DNA of 64,000 nt from Hortaea werneckii (taxonomy: Eukaryota; Ascomycota; Dothideomycetes; Mycosphaerellales; Teratosphaeriaceae). The notes beneath the pieces are model-generated. The model saw nothing but the letters and a program-made list of their open reading frames with translations. It did not search any database and was not told the DNA's origin. The translations under genes were made by a program, and so were the position numbers. Position 1 is the stretch's first letter; the number at the start of each line of letters is the position of its first letter. The stretch covers positions 1 through 64,000 of the forward strand of contig JBAOKB010000096.1 of NCBI GenBank assembly GCA_037044905.1. The letters run 5' to 3'. Of this stretch, positions 44,601-55,942 are shown in pieces.

Positions 44601-47043
44601 ATGTGACATCTTCGAGCAGTATGATGTCCACCACTCCTGCTCCAAGCAGCAGTGCCCTTTCAACCACCATGCTGTCCTCCAGTGGCCCGATCACCTCATT
44701 CCCGAACGCCACTACTGTCACTGCTCCGGGCCACAATACGACTATGACGACGACTATATTCGTGCCCACTACGATGAAGGTCAATGGAAGTTGCCATGCA
44801 ACCGGGACGAGCAGGACTTGCAAGTCTCACAACGTTTATTCGACGACTGTAATGCCTAAGCCAACTGTCATCACGGCAACTACCTGCACAACCTTTAGCC
44901 CGAGCTATACCACCACAACGCACCACTTCACCACGTCCAAGGTACACACTCACTCTGTCAAGTGCCCCAAGTCGACCTGCAAGCCATCACACTCTACTAC
45001 GCACTACCCGACTACAAGCTGTCAGACTCTCACTTTCCCAGCCTCTACGTCTTGGATCTACTCAATGCCGAGCACTACATATTCGGTACCGGAAACGACT
45101 TCGGTGGTGACCAAGACTGCAATTAGCAGCGTCATCAGCTGTCCTCCTGCTAAACCAAGCTGCCCGTCTCCCAAGACTAGTGTCATGACTTCCGTCTACA
45201 CATCGACAACAACTTGCCCGGTAACGACGCTGGCACCGCCTACAACGTACAGCAAGACCTCCAGTCCGCCAATGACCAGCTCCGTCGTCGTTCCTCCCAG
45301 CAGCTCATCTTCAAAGACAACCAGGACAGTGACATCAACGTCGACCCGGCGAACAACGGAAACTGTTCACACGACTATCTACCCACCGGAGTCTACGAAG
45401 CCGGTCCCTCCCCCGGTCAGTAGTGTGCAGACAACTAACCAGCCTTCGACTACGCCTATCAACAGCCCGCCCACCACCCCGGTGCAGCAGCCTTCGACTG
45501 AGGTTGTCATCTCAACGGTTTCGTGCCCGACTTGCCCAGGCAAGCAGACGACTGTTACAGTCCCTGTTGTTACGCCTTCTCAGCCTGCAAGCCAACCTCC
45601 AGCGAGCCAGCCGCCGATGGGTCAGCCGCCACAGAGTCAGCCGCCGATGGGTCAACCGCCGCAGAGCCAGCCGCCCATGGGTCAACCGCCGCAGAGCCAG
45701 CCGCCAGCCAGTCAGCCTCCTATGGGTCAACCACCGACAAGTCAACCGCACATGAGCCAGCCTCCGGCCGGCACACCAGCGACAAATGTTCTGATCTCTA
45801 CGGTACACTGCCCGACTTGCCCTGGCAAGCAAACGACTGTCACAGTCCCAGCAGGTACACCATCTCAAGGTGTGCCCAACCAGTCTCAGCCACACATGAA
45901 CACGACCCCTGGTAAGAGCATGCCAGTGCAATCTCAACCACCTCAGGACACTACTCCAGAGCAGAGCGTTCCAGGCCAGTCTCAACCGCCCAAAGCTTCA
46001 CAGCCTCCGCAGGGCTCGACGTCAGTCCAGAGTGTTCCCATGGAGTCGCAACCGCCAAAGGGCAACACACCGGCTTCAAGCGTCCCCGTTGAGTCTCAGC
46101 CTCCGAAGCAGACTTATCCGGCCCGGCCATCGTCACCCAAGGGTACGAAGCCGGCTCAGAGTGTCCCAGTTGAGTCTCAGCCGCCGCAGCAGACTTACCC
46201 AGCTCAGCCATCGTCGCCACCCAAGGGAACTACGCCGGCTCAGAGCGTTCCGGTTGAGTCTCAACCTCCGCAGCAGACCTCTCCTGCCCAACCATCGTCG
46301 CCAAAGGGTACCATGCCAGCGCAGAGCATGCCAGGTGAATCTCAGCCACCGGCGCAGACTTACCCAGCTCAGCCGTCATCGCCAAAGGGCACAATGCCAG
46401 TTCAGAGCGTTCCCGGCGAATTTCAGCCGCCGACACAGACTTACCCGGCTCAGAGCATTCCAGGTGCATCTCAACCCCCGGCGCAAACTTACCCTGCCCA
46501 ATCCTCGGCGCCACCGAAGGAGACCATGCCAACAGCAAGCATGCCCGGCCAGAGCTCCCCAGCTCAATCCATGCCCACGCAGCCTGCTCAGCCGGAATAC
46601 CCATCAGGAAAGCCAAGCATGCCAGCCATGGACACGACCAAGACGGCCATCATCGAAAGCTCATCGACGTACTCCCAGCCTATCGTCGTCACTGGGACCC
46701 TCCCCGCCACCTCCGGAGGCGTCCAGCCCCCATACTCGGAAACCCCCGCTACCTCCGCAGCGACATCCGCGGGGACACCGGGAGTCTACGTGCCCTCAGG
46801 CACTGTGGGTGAAGGCAAACCATGTAAGCATCTCCCTCGCAAACCTTTCCCCTTCCTTTGATTCTCGAAACCACAGATGTTACGAAGCTGACACTTCTTC
46901 CCCCTCCAGCCTCGAACACAGGCAAGCCCTCCGCCACGCCGAGCAAGAAGGTCGAGAATAGCGCGACCGCCCTGGGAATCAAGGGCAATACTACGCCATT
47001 CTTGGGTCTCGTGGTCGCTGTTGGGTTTATGGTGCTCATGTAA
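41674..47043 (+). CDS. giant Ser/Thr-rich GPI-anchored cell-wall protein (adhesin-like)
   Basis: Exons 41674-41773, 41832-46823 and 46910-47043 (1,741 aa). Signal peptide (MAFRKAFKFAHFVPLALLANA). Residues about 340-530 repeat NTTSxPV/ETTSAPFLNTTS units full of N- and O-glycosylation sites. About 700-800 is a compact Cys-containing module (CLPYNGTYTTSTGETYQV, SDCFTICDTAGNCRGWTYA, GNCYLRSE) that looks like a PAN/Apple-type domain. About 825-960 is a second Ser/Thr repeat (MANSTAPLSSSSMST). Then a Cys-rich stretch (about 1015-1130), a QPPMGQPPQS repeat flanked by two CPTCPGKQTTVTVP copies, and repeated QSVPVESQPP/QTYPAQPSSPKGT units. The C-terminus is a GPI signal (small residues, then FLGLVVAVGFMVLM). 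Likely adhesion or wall structure. Acceptor 46876 is an in-frame alternative, adding 11 residues. Confidence 0.88.
42760..43320 (+). repeat. degenerate coding repeat, NTTS/ETTSAP units
   Basis: Tandem degenerate units of about 12-14 codons inside the wall-protein gene, diverged at third positions, so old rather than recently amplified. Confidence 0.85.
44210..44620 (+). repeat. coding repeat, MANSTxP-SSSSMST units
   Basis: About five units of roughly 26-28 codons, with long AGC-rich Ser runs; close enough in DNA to allow copy-number change. Confidence 0.85.
45590..45770 (+). repeat. coding repeat, QPPMGQPPQS units (about 30 bp)
   Basis: Six or so 30-bp units; neighbouring copies are nearly identical in DNA, the least diverged repeat in the gene. 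Confidence 0.9.
45900..46560 (+). repeat. coding repeat, SVPVESQPP / QTYPAQPSSPKGT units
   Basis: Roughly nine units of about 24-27 codons alternating SQPP and PAQPSSPKGT motifs, Pro/Gln-rich, immediately before the GPI exon. Confidence 0.85.
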
Positions 47044-48382
47044 GGGACCGAAACCCAGCCTTCCATCTGCGAATCTTCTTTGTCAAAAAAAGGATGGATC
47101 GCATGATGGGCTATTTCATCTATTGAGCCTGAGAATGGTAGATGGAAGTGGTGTTAGACAGTAAAGGAGGGGGAATTTTGAATCTCTTATTTTTCTTTTT
47201 GTCTTTTTTTTTTTTTTCATGGTTTTCGAACCAAGGTTGAGATTGCGGTTGATGGATTTTCCATCCGTATAAGAAGTCAGAAGAAAGGAAGGGGGAAAAA
47301 AAGGGGATGGGGAGGAAAAAGATTGTAGAATGTATGACATCCCCTTCATTTTTTTTTTTTTTTGGATTTTAGGAAGGCGTTCTTTTTTTCCCCTTCTTTT
47401 TTTTTTTTTTTTTTTTTGGTTCACCCACATCGCCTTCACTCTGCCCCTGTCCTTTCGACTTAAAAAGGAGTAGAAGCGAATCTTTTCCGCTGCTTCCTTT
47501 TTACTCATCCTTTTTTTTCTTTCTTTTTATTTTGTTCTTTTCCATTCAATTTTTTTTTTTGCTCCCCTTTTTCTTCTACCCACCCCTCTGTGTCCTCTCC
47601 GCATTCCTTTTGTCCGTTTCCCCTCCCCAGCTCCCTCCCTTGACTCTTCCTGCGAGCACAGAAAAAAAAAAAACTCCCTCTCCCTCTCTAGCGGAGAAGG
47701 TGAAGGAGGAAGGTACCCACCTATCGCTGCCCAGCCCTGCCGTGCCATGATCTCAGGGGGAGAAATCAACCCTTTGTCTCTCTTGGTCTTGAGACTGGAA
47801 GAGGATAGAAGCTGATGGACGAGAGCCAAGGGGAAAGACAGGGAAAAAAGAGAGAAGGGGTGGAGAGGTGGGGGAGAAGGGGGGGGGGGACAGTACGCAA
47901 AACATGATTTCCCTTCTTCCTCAGTCAATTCTCCGTCTTTTAGAACACGCGCTGTTTCCGAACAAAAGCTCGCCCGGTGGAAAACGTGAACCTTTTTATT
48001 GTTCGTTTTGGAAGAAGAAAAAGAGAGTGAAAGAGAGAGAGAGGAGGGGAGAGGGGGCAGCAACAACATCCAAGTTCAATCAAAGACGAATAGTAGCTAG
48101 CATTGTTCAGGCACCAACCCGTCCCGTTTTTCGCGTTCCTCGACAGTCAGTCATTCGCTCGGGGGCAAGGAGAAATTTATATTTCTCGTTCCCTCTCCTT
48201 CCCCCCCCCCCCTTCTCTCACACTATTTTCCTCCCATTCTTTCTCCCCCACATCCTCATCCCATCAGTCCCGTCTTCCAAGGCCGATATCCACCTCTGCC
48301 TCCCTTCTTTGTGTCCCCATCGTTTCCCGTCCCAAAATTAAGTATACCAAAAAGAAAAGAAAAAAAAAGCGGCGGGAAAAAT
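47044..48382. other. low-complexity intergenic region with poly-T and poly-C tracts
   Basis: Between convergent genes. Contains several T-runs of 10-20 (47203-47217, 47349-47362, 47398-47417), a G-run near 47881 and a 12-C run near 48201, with strong purine/pyrimidine strand bias. Long open frames here only reflect the bias. Confidence 0.7.
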
Positions 48383-49976
48383 CTAAACCCACGCCCCCCA
48401 AACCGCAGCCAACGTCGGCACCAACGCCCCCAGGGCCAAACTAGCCGTGATCCCCACCGCAGCACGCTTCTTGATCTTCTCCTTGCGGAGCTTGATCTCG
48501 ACGCGGGCGCGTTTGGTGGCGGGACCACCATCGGTAGCGCGAGGTCCCTCTAACCCGACCTCGTCGTCCTCGTCGATCATCTCTTCGGCTTTACGTTTGG
48601 ATTTGTTGGGTTTGTTGCTGCTGCTAGTGGTGGGGTTGCCTGCTTCGGAAGCGGCGCTCATGGACTCGGCTTCTCGCACCATCCGGCGCGCTTCGCGGAG
48701 CATGGCTTCCGTGTCGTTGGGGATGGGGAGGTCTGCGTTGCCGGCGGGGAGTTCGATGTTGACTTTCGTTCTCTCTTCGTCTTCGCCGGCGATGTCTTCC
48801 GAGGCTGCGCGGGCGCTGCGGGTCGTTCGCGAAGAAGGGGCCGCAGGGTGTTGGTGCGTGGTGGTTTCGACTTCGATCTTGACGTTCTCGTCCGCGGTGG
48901 AGCCGGGTTCGCCGCCGTTCACGGACTCGAAGTCCACGGCCGCCGCGCCTTCGTCGACGCGGGACAGGGTCCCGCGACCTCGGCGGGATTTGCGTGGGGT
49001 CGCTTTGGGTCTGCTGGGGGTTTTGACTTGGGGTGTCGCACCTGGCGATTCGGACCGGACGCTTGCGCTTCGTCTGCTGCGGGTGGATGCGCGTGTCTCT
49101 ACTGGCGGCTGTTGTTGCTGCTGCTTCTTTTCAGGTGACCGGCTCCTCCTGCTGCCGTTTGCCATCTTGCTCTGTGAATATGGAGGTGGAGACTTGATGT
49201 GTGGGTCGTTGCCGTGGGTAATCGGTTCGGGGTCGAGAAGTGCAGCGATCCAGAGGCGAATGCCGTATTCGTCGGCTAGTTGGAGAGCTGTGAACGGAGG
49301 TCAGTCATGTGAATGTGAGTTTTGCGGAGATGAACCTGCACGTGACAGGTTGAGAGGGAAGCCACCCACCTTGATCCGGATGTATCCACACGTTCCCAGC
49401 GACCTCTTCGCTTGCCGTGTCGGAAAGGTTCTTGATGTAGTCCTTCTCGGCGATCTCTTCTTCGGCCTGCGCGTAGGGAAATGCTGCCTTGAACATGCCA
49501 GTGGCACTGACAAAGCCATCGTTGGAGCGGCGCTGGAAGAGAGAGCAAACGCGTCAGTCGTCGCATCACGAGAAATGCGCGAACCCGTCACGCACGCGTC
49601 CGCAGGTGTGGGAGGGCGACTCACCATCAAGAAGTATGATTCCGGGAACTTGCGGTTTGAGCCTCTGGAGAAGATGCCACTTGCCCCCAGGTCCTTGGGT
49701 AGAGGTACGCGCAAGTGGGCGTAGTCGAGCACGCCGAGGTTGTCTGGCTTGGTCGCATTGCTGGTGCCGACCTGGCCCGGTTTGACCTTGAGCTCAGTCC
49801 TACCCAAGCATCTCCGCTCGACCAAGATTTCGTCTGGTAGAACACGATATGTTAGCTCCCGCCTGATAGTCATGTGTCGGGTGGGGGATGCGCATGCGAT
49901 GCGACGTACGCGCTGGTGCCCTCTCTCCCTCCAGCAGTGGGTTTCGGTTTTCGGGAAGCGGTCGCGTCGTTGTCAT
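48383..49976 (-). CDS. bqt4: Bqt4-like APSES/KilA-N domain protein with C-terminal membrane anchor
   Basis: Four exons, 49976-49910, 49833-49625, 49532-49370 and 49287-48383 (447 aa), with introns of 76, 92 and 82 bp; each join restores conserved sequence. Residues about 22-185 form an APSES-type DNA-binding-like fold: LGVLDYAHLRVPLP, FPESYFLMRRSNDGFVSATGMFKAAFP, GNVWIHPDQALQLADEYGI. The middle is acidic/basic disorder with nuclear-signal-like RSRRS and KRARVEIKLRKEKIKKR. The last 25 residues are one hydrophobic helix (AAVGITASLALGALVPTLAAVWGAWV), a tail anchor. APSES fold plus terminal membrane helix is the layout of fission-yeast Bqt4, an inner nuclear membrane protein that tethers telomeres. 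True APSES transcription factors lack the anchor. Confidence 0.85.
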
Positions 49977-51118
49977 GATGAGGTGAGTGTCGATGCTGCT
50001 GCTGCTGCTGCTTGCGTATGGTGATGATTGCTGCCCTCAATGGCTTTGCGCCGGCTCGACAGTGACCGACCGTATGCGATTCGGACGCGAGATGAGAACG
50101 CTTCGGTCACGCGTGTTGCGCTTGTCGCGAAAGGTGTATGCGCGCCGCGCCGCCTATGCGATTCGATGGTCCGTAGTATGCGCGTGGGGATGTTCTGAGT
50201 ATAGAGAAGGCGAAATAGAATACACAGCACTAGAGGAGCATAGAGTGCATAAGGTACAGTGGGATTCTCGCGTAGACGGATGGACAGAGCTTCGAAGCAA
50301 CGGGAGCAACAGGGATCGTGGGAAAAGGACGGGACGGCGAGGATGGCTGGGGCCGCTATGGAAGCTAGGGCCATATTGATGTCAATGTTTGGAAGATACC
50401 GCAACCGGCTGTCCTAGTACAGTACAGTGGTGCTTCTGTACTAGATGTGTGAGTTCTCCAGGACCCCTCAAAACTATAGCGACATATCTAGCAATAGTGC
50501 ACCGGCAATGCAGATGAGTTGTTCGGCGGCTACTCTACGCTGTGCTCCATCTTCGTGCGTCAAGCAGCTTTCGTTCCGTTTCAGTTACGGCTTTCGGCAT
50601 ACATCATCGTGGGAGCGGTCAAGACGAACGGGCGCAAATTGCCCGGCACGAGAACACATCCGTATCTAGGTAAACGTTGAATTGTCTCTCTCACTCATGT
50701 GTATCTCGTATCAAACAGAAAATCTAAGTGGGTCACCAGATGCACGCACTCTCAATGATATACTGTAGGGACGGCATATCACAGGTTCCCACGCTTCCAG
50801 AACGCCCGTAACGGCCGCATACCTGCACGAACGGGTACTGCCGCCACCAGCAAAGCCCGCCCCGAGCTGTGAGGTGTGTGTGTGCGCATGGGCATGCCCC
50901 ACCATAAACATCAGACTGGAAACACCGCCACGTCCTCATCTTTCTCTCCTGCTGATCTCCAGGGCGGGAAAAGGTAGAGTCATCCACCGTTTGATCAGCC
51001 CTCCACACATTCTACCTTTCTCTCCAATCCATTTCCTCACCCCACCTAGGCCGAGAACACCGAATACCAGAACATTGCCGGAGCGACATTTAAACCAAAC
51101 AAGGTCCCTTTCAGGAAA
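49977..51118. other. divergent intergenic region
   Basis: Between bqt4 (minus) and the RhoGDI gene (plus). A CTG/CAG-type triplet run lies at about 49996-50013, just upstream of bqt4. No gene seen. Confidence 0.6.
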
Positions 51119-52482
51119 ATGTCGGGCACGGGAGCAGCTGCCCCGCACGCGGAAGACCTGGAGCCTGAGCAGACCGAAGGGTTTAAGGTTGGGGAGAAGA
51201 AGACGTTGGAGGAGTACCAGCAACTCGGTAAGTCACTTCTCAGGTATACTCTTAAGTGAATCACACTGTGCACATGGCAGTCCGGATTTGCCCCTCCCAA
51301 TTGCTGTCCCTATACCGCCAAAAAAAGCCCGCTTACCCGCTTGACCGCTTATCTCTCATTCGCCCGCCTACCCATATCAACTGCACCTGATTAAACCTCA
51401 CTTCCTTCTCGCCACCAACATCATACACTCTCTGTCACTCCACTTTCCCTTCAACCCCCTTTCCAGACTCCCAAACCATAATACTCCCCCAACCTCCATA
51501 AAATCCTCCCCCCTAACTTCCAACCAAAACAGACCAAAACGACGAATCCCTCCGCAAATGGAAAGAATCCCTCGGCCTCGGCTCCGGCAACACGCTCCCC
51601 GCCGACCCGAACGACAAACGCACCGTGATCATCCTGTCCCTGGGGCTCGAAGTCGACGGCCGTCCCGACATCGTCATCGACCTGACCAAACCGGGCTCCC
51701 TCGAGGACCTGAACAAACATCCCTTCACGATCAAGGAAGGCGCGACGTTCCGGATGAAGGCGAGGTTTCGCGTGCAGCATGGGATTCTGAGTGGACTTAA
51801 GTATGTCCAGGTCGTTAGTCGGATGGGGGTTAAGAGTAAGATGCAGGAGATGATTGTAAGTCCTCTTCTTCTATCTTTTATCGTTTTTCCCCCACCTTTT
51901 CGCTTTCATTCTTCCCCTGATTCTTTTCCCCCGCCCTGGCAGTTTATGAAACTCCTGTCTGGATTCTCCCTAGCCCCTGTCTCCCTAGCCCCTGTCTCCC
52001 CCCCCCGGGCCGTTTTCACGGTTTGAGCATTCAGACGTATTCTTGTTTTCTCCCGAGTTACGACCTCTATGAGCTTTTCCCTTGTAATGCTCACTCTCTT
52101 ACTTTTCTTTTAGGGATCATACTCACCCAACACGACGGATAAGCCCGAATACGAGAAAAAATGTAAGTCCTTTCCCCCCAAACTCTCCTTCCCCCTTCTC
52201 GCCGGCTTTATCCCGTCGATCCCTCTGACCATGTACCATCTTGGTTCACACGATCAACGACGGAAACACCATGCAATGAATGAAAAAATAAAACAGAATT
52301 AAAAAACACAGTTCGACATAAGAGCTGACCGGACATCTTTAACTTAAATAGTCGAGCCCGAAACCGCACCCTCAGGCATGCTAGGCCGCGGCCACTACGA
52401 AGCCGTCTCGCAGTTTGTCGACGACGATAAGACGTCGCATTTGCAGTTCAAGTGGGCGTTTGATATCAAGAAGGATTGGTAG
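51119..52482 (+). CDS. rdi1: Rho GDP-dissociation inhibitor (RhoGDI)
   Basis: Keeps Rho-family GTPases soluble and GDP-bound by hiding their lipid tail. Exons 51119-51227, 51533-51855, 52114-52162 and 52352-52482 (203 aa, family-typical). N-terminal acidic regulatory arm (LEPEQTEGFKVGEKKTLEEYQQLDQNDESLRKWKESLG), then the immunoglobulin-like fold with LGLEVDGRPDIVIDLT, TIKEGATFRMKARFRVQHGILSGLKYVQ, MLGRGHYEAVSQFVDDDKTSHLQFKWAFDIKKDW. All joins fall within conserved blocks. Introns of 305, 258 and 189 bp are much longer than others in this window and are pyrimidine-rich; intron 2 has a short tandem repeat around 51965-52000. Confidence 0.94.
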
Positions 52483-53547
52483 AAGTAGCAGAAGAGTGAA
52501 GGAGGAAGAGATGGAAATTGGACCGAAAGGTCTCAAAAGGAGGGGGAACTGAAGTAAAATGACAAACTTTCTATTTTCTATTACTCTTTTGGGGTTTTTT
52601 TGGGTCTTTTTCACCTTGTTTTTTCTTTTCTGCTTCTTCCATTACCTTCCACCCCGCCCCCTTTTTTTTTTCATTTTCTTTTTTCGTATTGATTTTTCTC
52701 TTTTGGGGCTGTACCCTCTCTTTCCCTTCCTTTAGCATTATTGCCTTCCTCTTCCCCTGTTCCCTTCCCATCTTCCGTATAGATGGAGGTGAGAGATCTC
52801 CTTTCCGCTGGTCCCTAGACTCCCAAGCTTGAAAAATCCGTTCATTGCACCGTTTTTCCAATCCAGGAGTTGGAAAGGCGGACATGTATCTGTAGATTTC
52901 AGGAGAGGGCGAGATGGAGGGCGAGTAGATGAGGGAGAAGGATGTTCGAGTTTGGTTCGATGTCCCTTCTCAACATTGTGATTCCGAAAGGGGCCCCATC
53001 GTCATTACTAGTATTAGAGAAGGGGAGAACGGCACACAAGCGCACCCACACGCACGAACGCTTTGGGGGGAGGGGAAGTAGAGAGAAAGGCAGAGAAGTG
53101 AGAAATGGAAAGAGAAAGGAGCCATGGAGTATATGTAAGAAAAGAAAGTCATTTTTCGCTTTCGTTGACGGAATCATCAAGTCATCATATTTTTCGGGTC
53201 CCAGGAGGGGAAGGTTCCTTCACCATGCCACCGCCCTTAACCCCCAACGCAATACGCACGCCCACGCTCACGCCCACGAACCTGCACAAGCACAAACTTC
53301 CTCATGTTTTCTAACCCTTCTCAAGACACCGAAGGGAGAGACAAAATTCGTCATCCTCTCCCGTCCCCATTCCTTATCCCCCCATGCTTTGGAGTCACAG
53401 GTGTTTCCCAGGTTTTGGTCCAGAACATCCACCAGGCCTTCTTTCCCTTGCTTTCTTCCTTCTTCCCCTCCCCCTCTCCCACACTCTTCGGCTATCGATC
53501 TGGAGCGTGGAGGTGGAAGGGACATTGGTTAAGCGGTGACGATTTAC
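52483..53547. other. low-complexity region between convergent RhoGDI and atg18
   Basis: Polypyrimidine/polypurine runs throughout; ends in one arm of an inverted repeat. Long frames on both strands follow the strand bias and are not accepted as genes. Confidence 0.65.
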
Positions 53548-53609
53548 TTACTCCACAAACCCAAACCGCTTAACCAATGTCCCCTCCCCGCCACGCTCCA
53601 GATCAATAG
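53492..53609. repeat. imperfect inverted repeat spanning the 3' end of atg18
   Basis: Left arm 53492-53536 and right arm 53566-53609 are reverse complements over about 45 bp with roughly four differences including one indel; the loop is 29 bp. The right arm is atg18 coding sequence; the left arm is its inverted copy just past the stop codon, which lies in the loop (53548-53550). Confidence 0.9.
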
Positions 53610-55071
53610 CAAACACATAAAACTCCCCCTCACTCGTAGCGACCATGACATGCGGGACGGCGAGATGATTCGGCATGGCGACGACGCTGGATCTTATTCC
53701 CCCATTGCCACTGCCTCCTCCACTTCCACCCCCTCCCCCTCCCCCTCCTCCTCCTGTACCATACCCACTCCCCCCACCCCCCTGATTCTCCAGCCCCGCT
53801 GCCCCTGGCCCAGCACTGCTATTACTCCCCCCACCCCCCTGGCCTTGTGAGCGCGGAACCCTGACCCAAGCGAAATCCCGCTGCGGTTCCCACATCTCCG
53901 CCACAGACGCGGGCAGGTATCCCCCCGTCGCGAGGCGGGAGACGAAGGAGGAAGGGCCGATGACGTTCTGGGAGGTGCGGCGCACGAAGGACATGAGGCC
54001 TGGGTTGTTGTTGGTGGGTTTGCTGGGGTAGGAGGGGTTACGTGCAGGGTTGTGTGGGGCGGTGAGAGGGGTTGTGGAGGAGGAGTCGCTGGTTCGGTCG
54101 TCCGGGTCGGGGAGGGTGGTACCGGAGATTGAGGAGGAGGTGTCGGAGGAGTGGTGGGGTTCGCGTGTGGGCGGGCTGGAGGAGTCCCGGTTGGATTGGT
54201 GATGGGAGGCGGAATGGGGGTTCTGAGCTGGCGGGGCGAGTTTGAAGATGTGCACGGTCTCCGTGGCGGAGGAGACGCACAGCAGGGTCGAGGTCGCGTT
54301 GAAGGACATGCTGTAGATCCGGGCGGGCATGCTGCCGCGGCGGAACTGGTAGAGTTTCTTGCCGTCTGGGATGGAGAAGACGCGGATCACGGTGCCTTTT
54401 TCCGATGAGGTGGCTAGTAAGGTGCCGTCGCTGTTGATGGCGATGCTGGACAGCGGGGTCTGGTGGGCTTGGATCACGGTGACTTCTTCCATCTTGTTCA
54501 GGTCGTAGAGGAGGACGTCTCCGCTAATGGCTTCCTTGGCTACGCTCCGCGGTACATGACCTGGTTGAGCTTGTGCGTTCCCCATCGCATTCTTCTGGTA
54601 GTGTGGCAGCGCCAGGTAATTGTTTTCCGAGCTCGGGCTGATGGCGCATATGCCCGCGGGATTCAGCGGGGTGAGCTGCTGGTGTAACAGCTTCATGTTG
54701 CTGATGTCGTAGAGGAAGACGATTTCCTCGAGCACTACAGCCAGCCGTCTCCGATTCATGCGGATGGCGACGACCATGCCGTGGAAGGTGAGCTCGCAGA
54801 TGGTGGAGTGGCGCTTGGTGTTGACGATGCGGAGGAGGCGCGGGGTGAGGATCATGGCGACGAGGGAGGTGGAGAAGAGCGGCTCGACGAGGGAGATGTC
54901 ATGGTCGGTGGAGTGGTTGCTGAGCTCGAAGGGATCGGTGGTGTAGGTGCGAAGGCCACGGGTGGTTGCTGGGGGGCATCAGCCATGGGATGGAGTTGAG
55001 GATGGGCGTAGCGTACCGACAGCCAGCAGGCTGTGATCTTGGTTGAAGGTCACATAGTTCAGACCGGCCAT
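53548..55071 (-). CDS. atg18: autophagy-related protein 18 (PROPPIN)
   Basis: WD40 beta-propeller that binds PI3P/PI(3,5)P2 on phagophore and vacuole membranes in autophagy. Exons 55071-55017 and 54968-53548 (491 aa), with a 48-bp intron. Starts MAGLNYVTFNQDHSLLAVAT. Propeller blades follow (LLRIVNTKRHSTICELTF, VLEEIVFLYDISNMKLLH, GTLLATSSEKGTVIRVFS) with the lipid-binding FRRG motif (YQFRRGSMPARIYSM). A disordered Ser/Pro insert and an unusual Gly-rich run (about 10 consecutive Gly within a Gly/Ser stretch) interrupt later blades. The protein ends LVKRFGFVE, short of some relatives; GTAAGT overlaps the stop, so a further small exon is possible. Stop and 3' end sit in a foldback repeat. Confidence 0.92.
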
Positions 55072-55942
55072 GTCTTGGCTATCAATCGCTCATAGCGCGC
55101 GTGTCAATGAAATTGAAGGGGAAATTGGTCAATATTGATGAGGCGCGAAAGTGAGTCCGGTGTGTGTCGTCGTGGTGGAAGGCGAATATGAGAGTGATCA
55201 ACCTGGTTAGTTGTGGTGGTTAACCCATGTGAACATCAATTGATGACTTGGAGCTCGAGCTGCAGCTCAGACCCGGATGACGCAGATGCCGATCCGAGTC
55301 ATTCATTACTTACCTGGGTAATTAATTAATCCAGGCGATCCGCTGGTTCGGGCCGTCATCAAATTCGACGGGTGAAGTCAATAAAAGCGGTTGATAGCGG
55401 TGGATAGTTTGATGACAGCCGTTCAATTCCACTTTGGCTTTTGCCCTGCCTGAACTGCTGAGGATGCCTGCATTGGGCAAGACGGCGGGATGGGCTCGGG
55501 CTGTAATCTGCACGTCCGCCCCTCACAAAAATAGATCGCTCGCCTATCTGTCCATCCACCTCGTCACACCAGGAAGGAAGAAGAGGCAGCAGCTGAAGTG
55601 AAGACGGCAGCCTGATCCCATTCGCCAAAGTGTCCTATTCACCTCTCTGCCCTTCTCGTTCGCGGAGCCTCGTCCGGGATAGACACCGACGTCGCCTCAA
55701 ACGCCGTCTGGAGGCACAGAGTTAATCCCCACTTCCAACCCCCCTGGTTTAGCTTCTCCCGCCTAGCCTTCCATCCAACCTGCCGGGAAATTTCTCTGCT
55801 GGATAGACATCTGGAGTGCACTTCGGCCTGAAAGGGAAGCCGCATGCCAAGTGTAGCGATTCCGCCGCATGCGCCTAATGTATAATAATTAACGAGAACA
55901 AGAAGAAAAAGACGAAACGAAACTTCCGAGATCGCTCCAACC
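55072..55942. other. divergent intergenic region
   Basis: Between atg18 (minus) and TYW4 (plus). No gene seen. Confidence 0.6.

Noticed and set aside
47116..48069. Long frames in the low-complexity region (Lys-rich or Ser/Phe-rich products)
   Set aside because: Produced by A/G- and C/T-only runs, not by coding selection.
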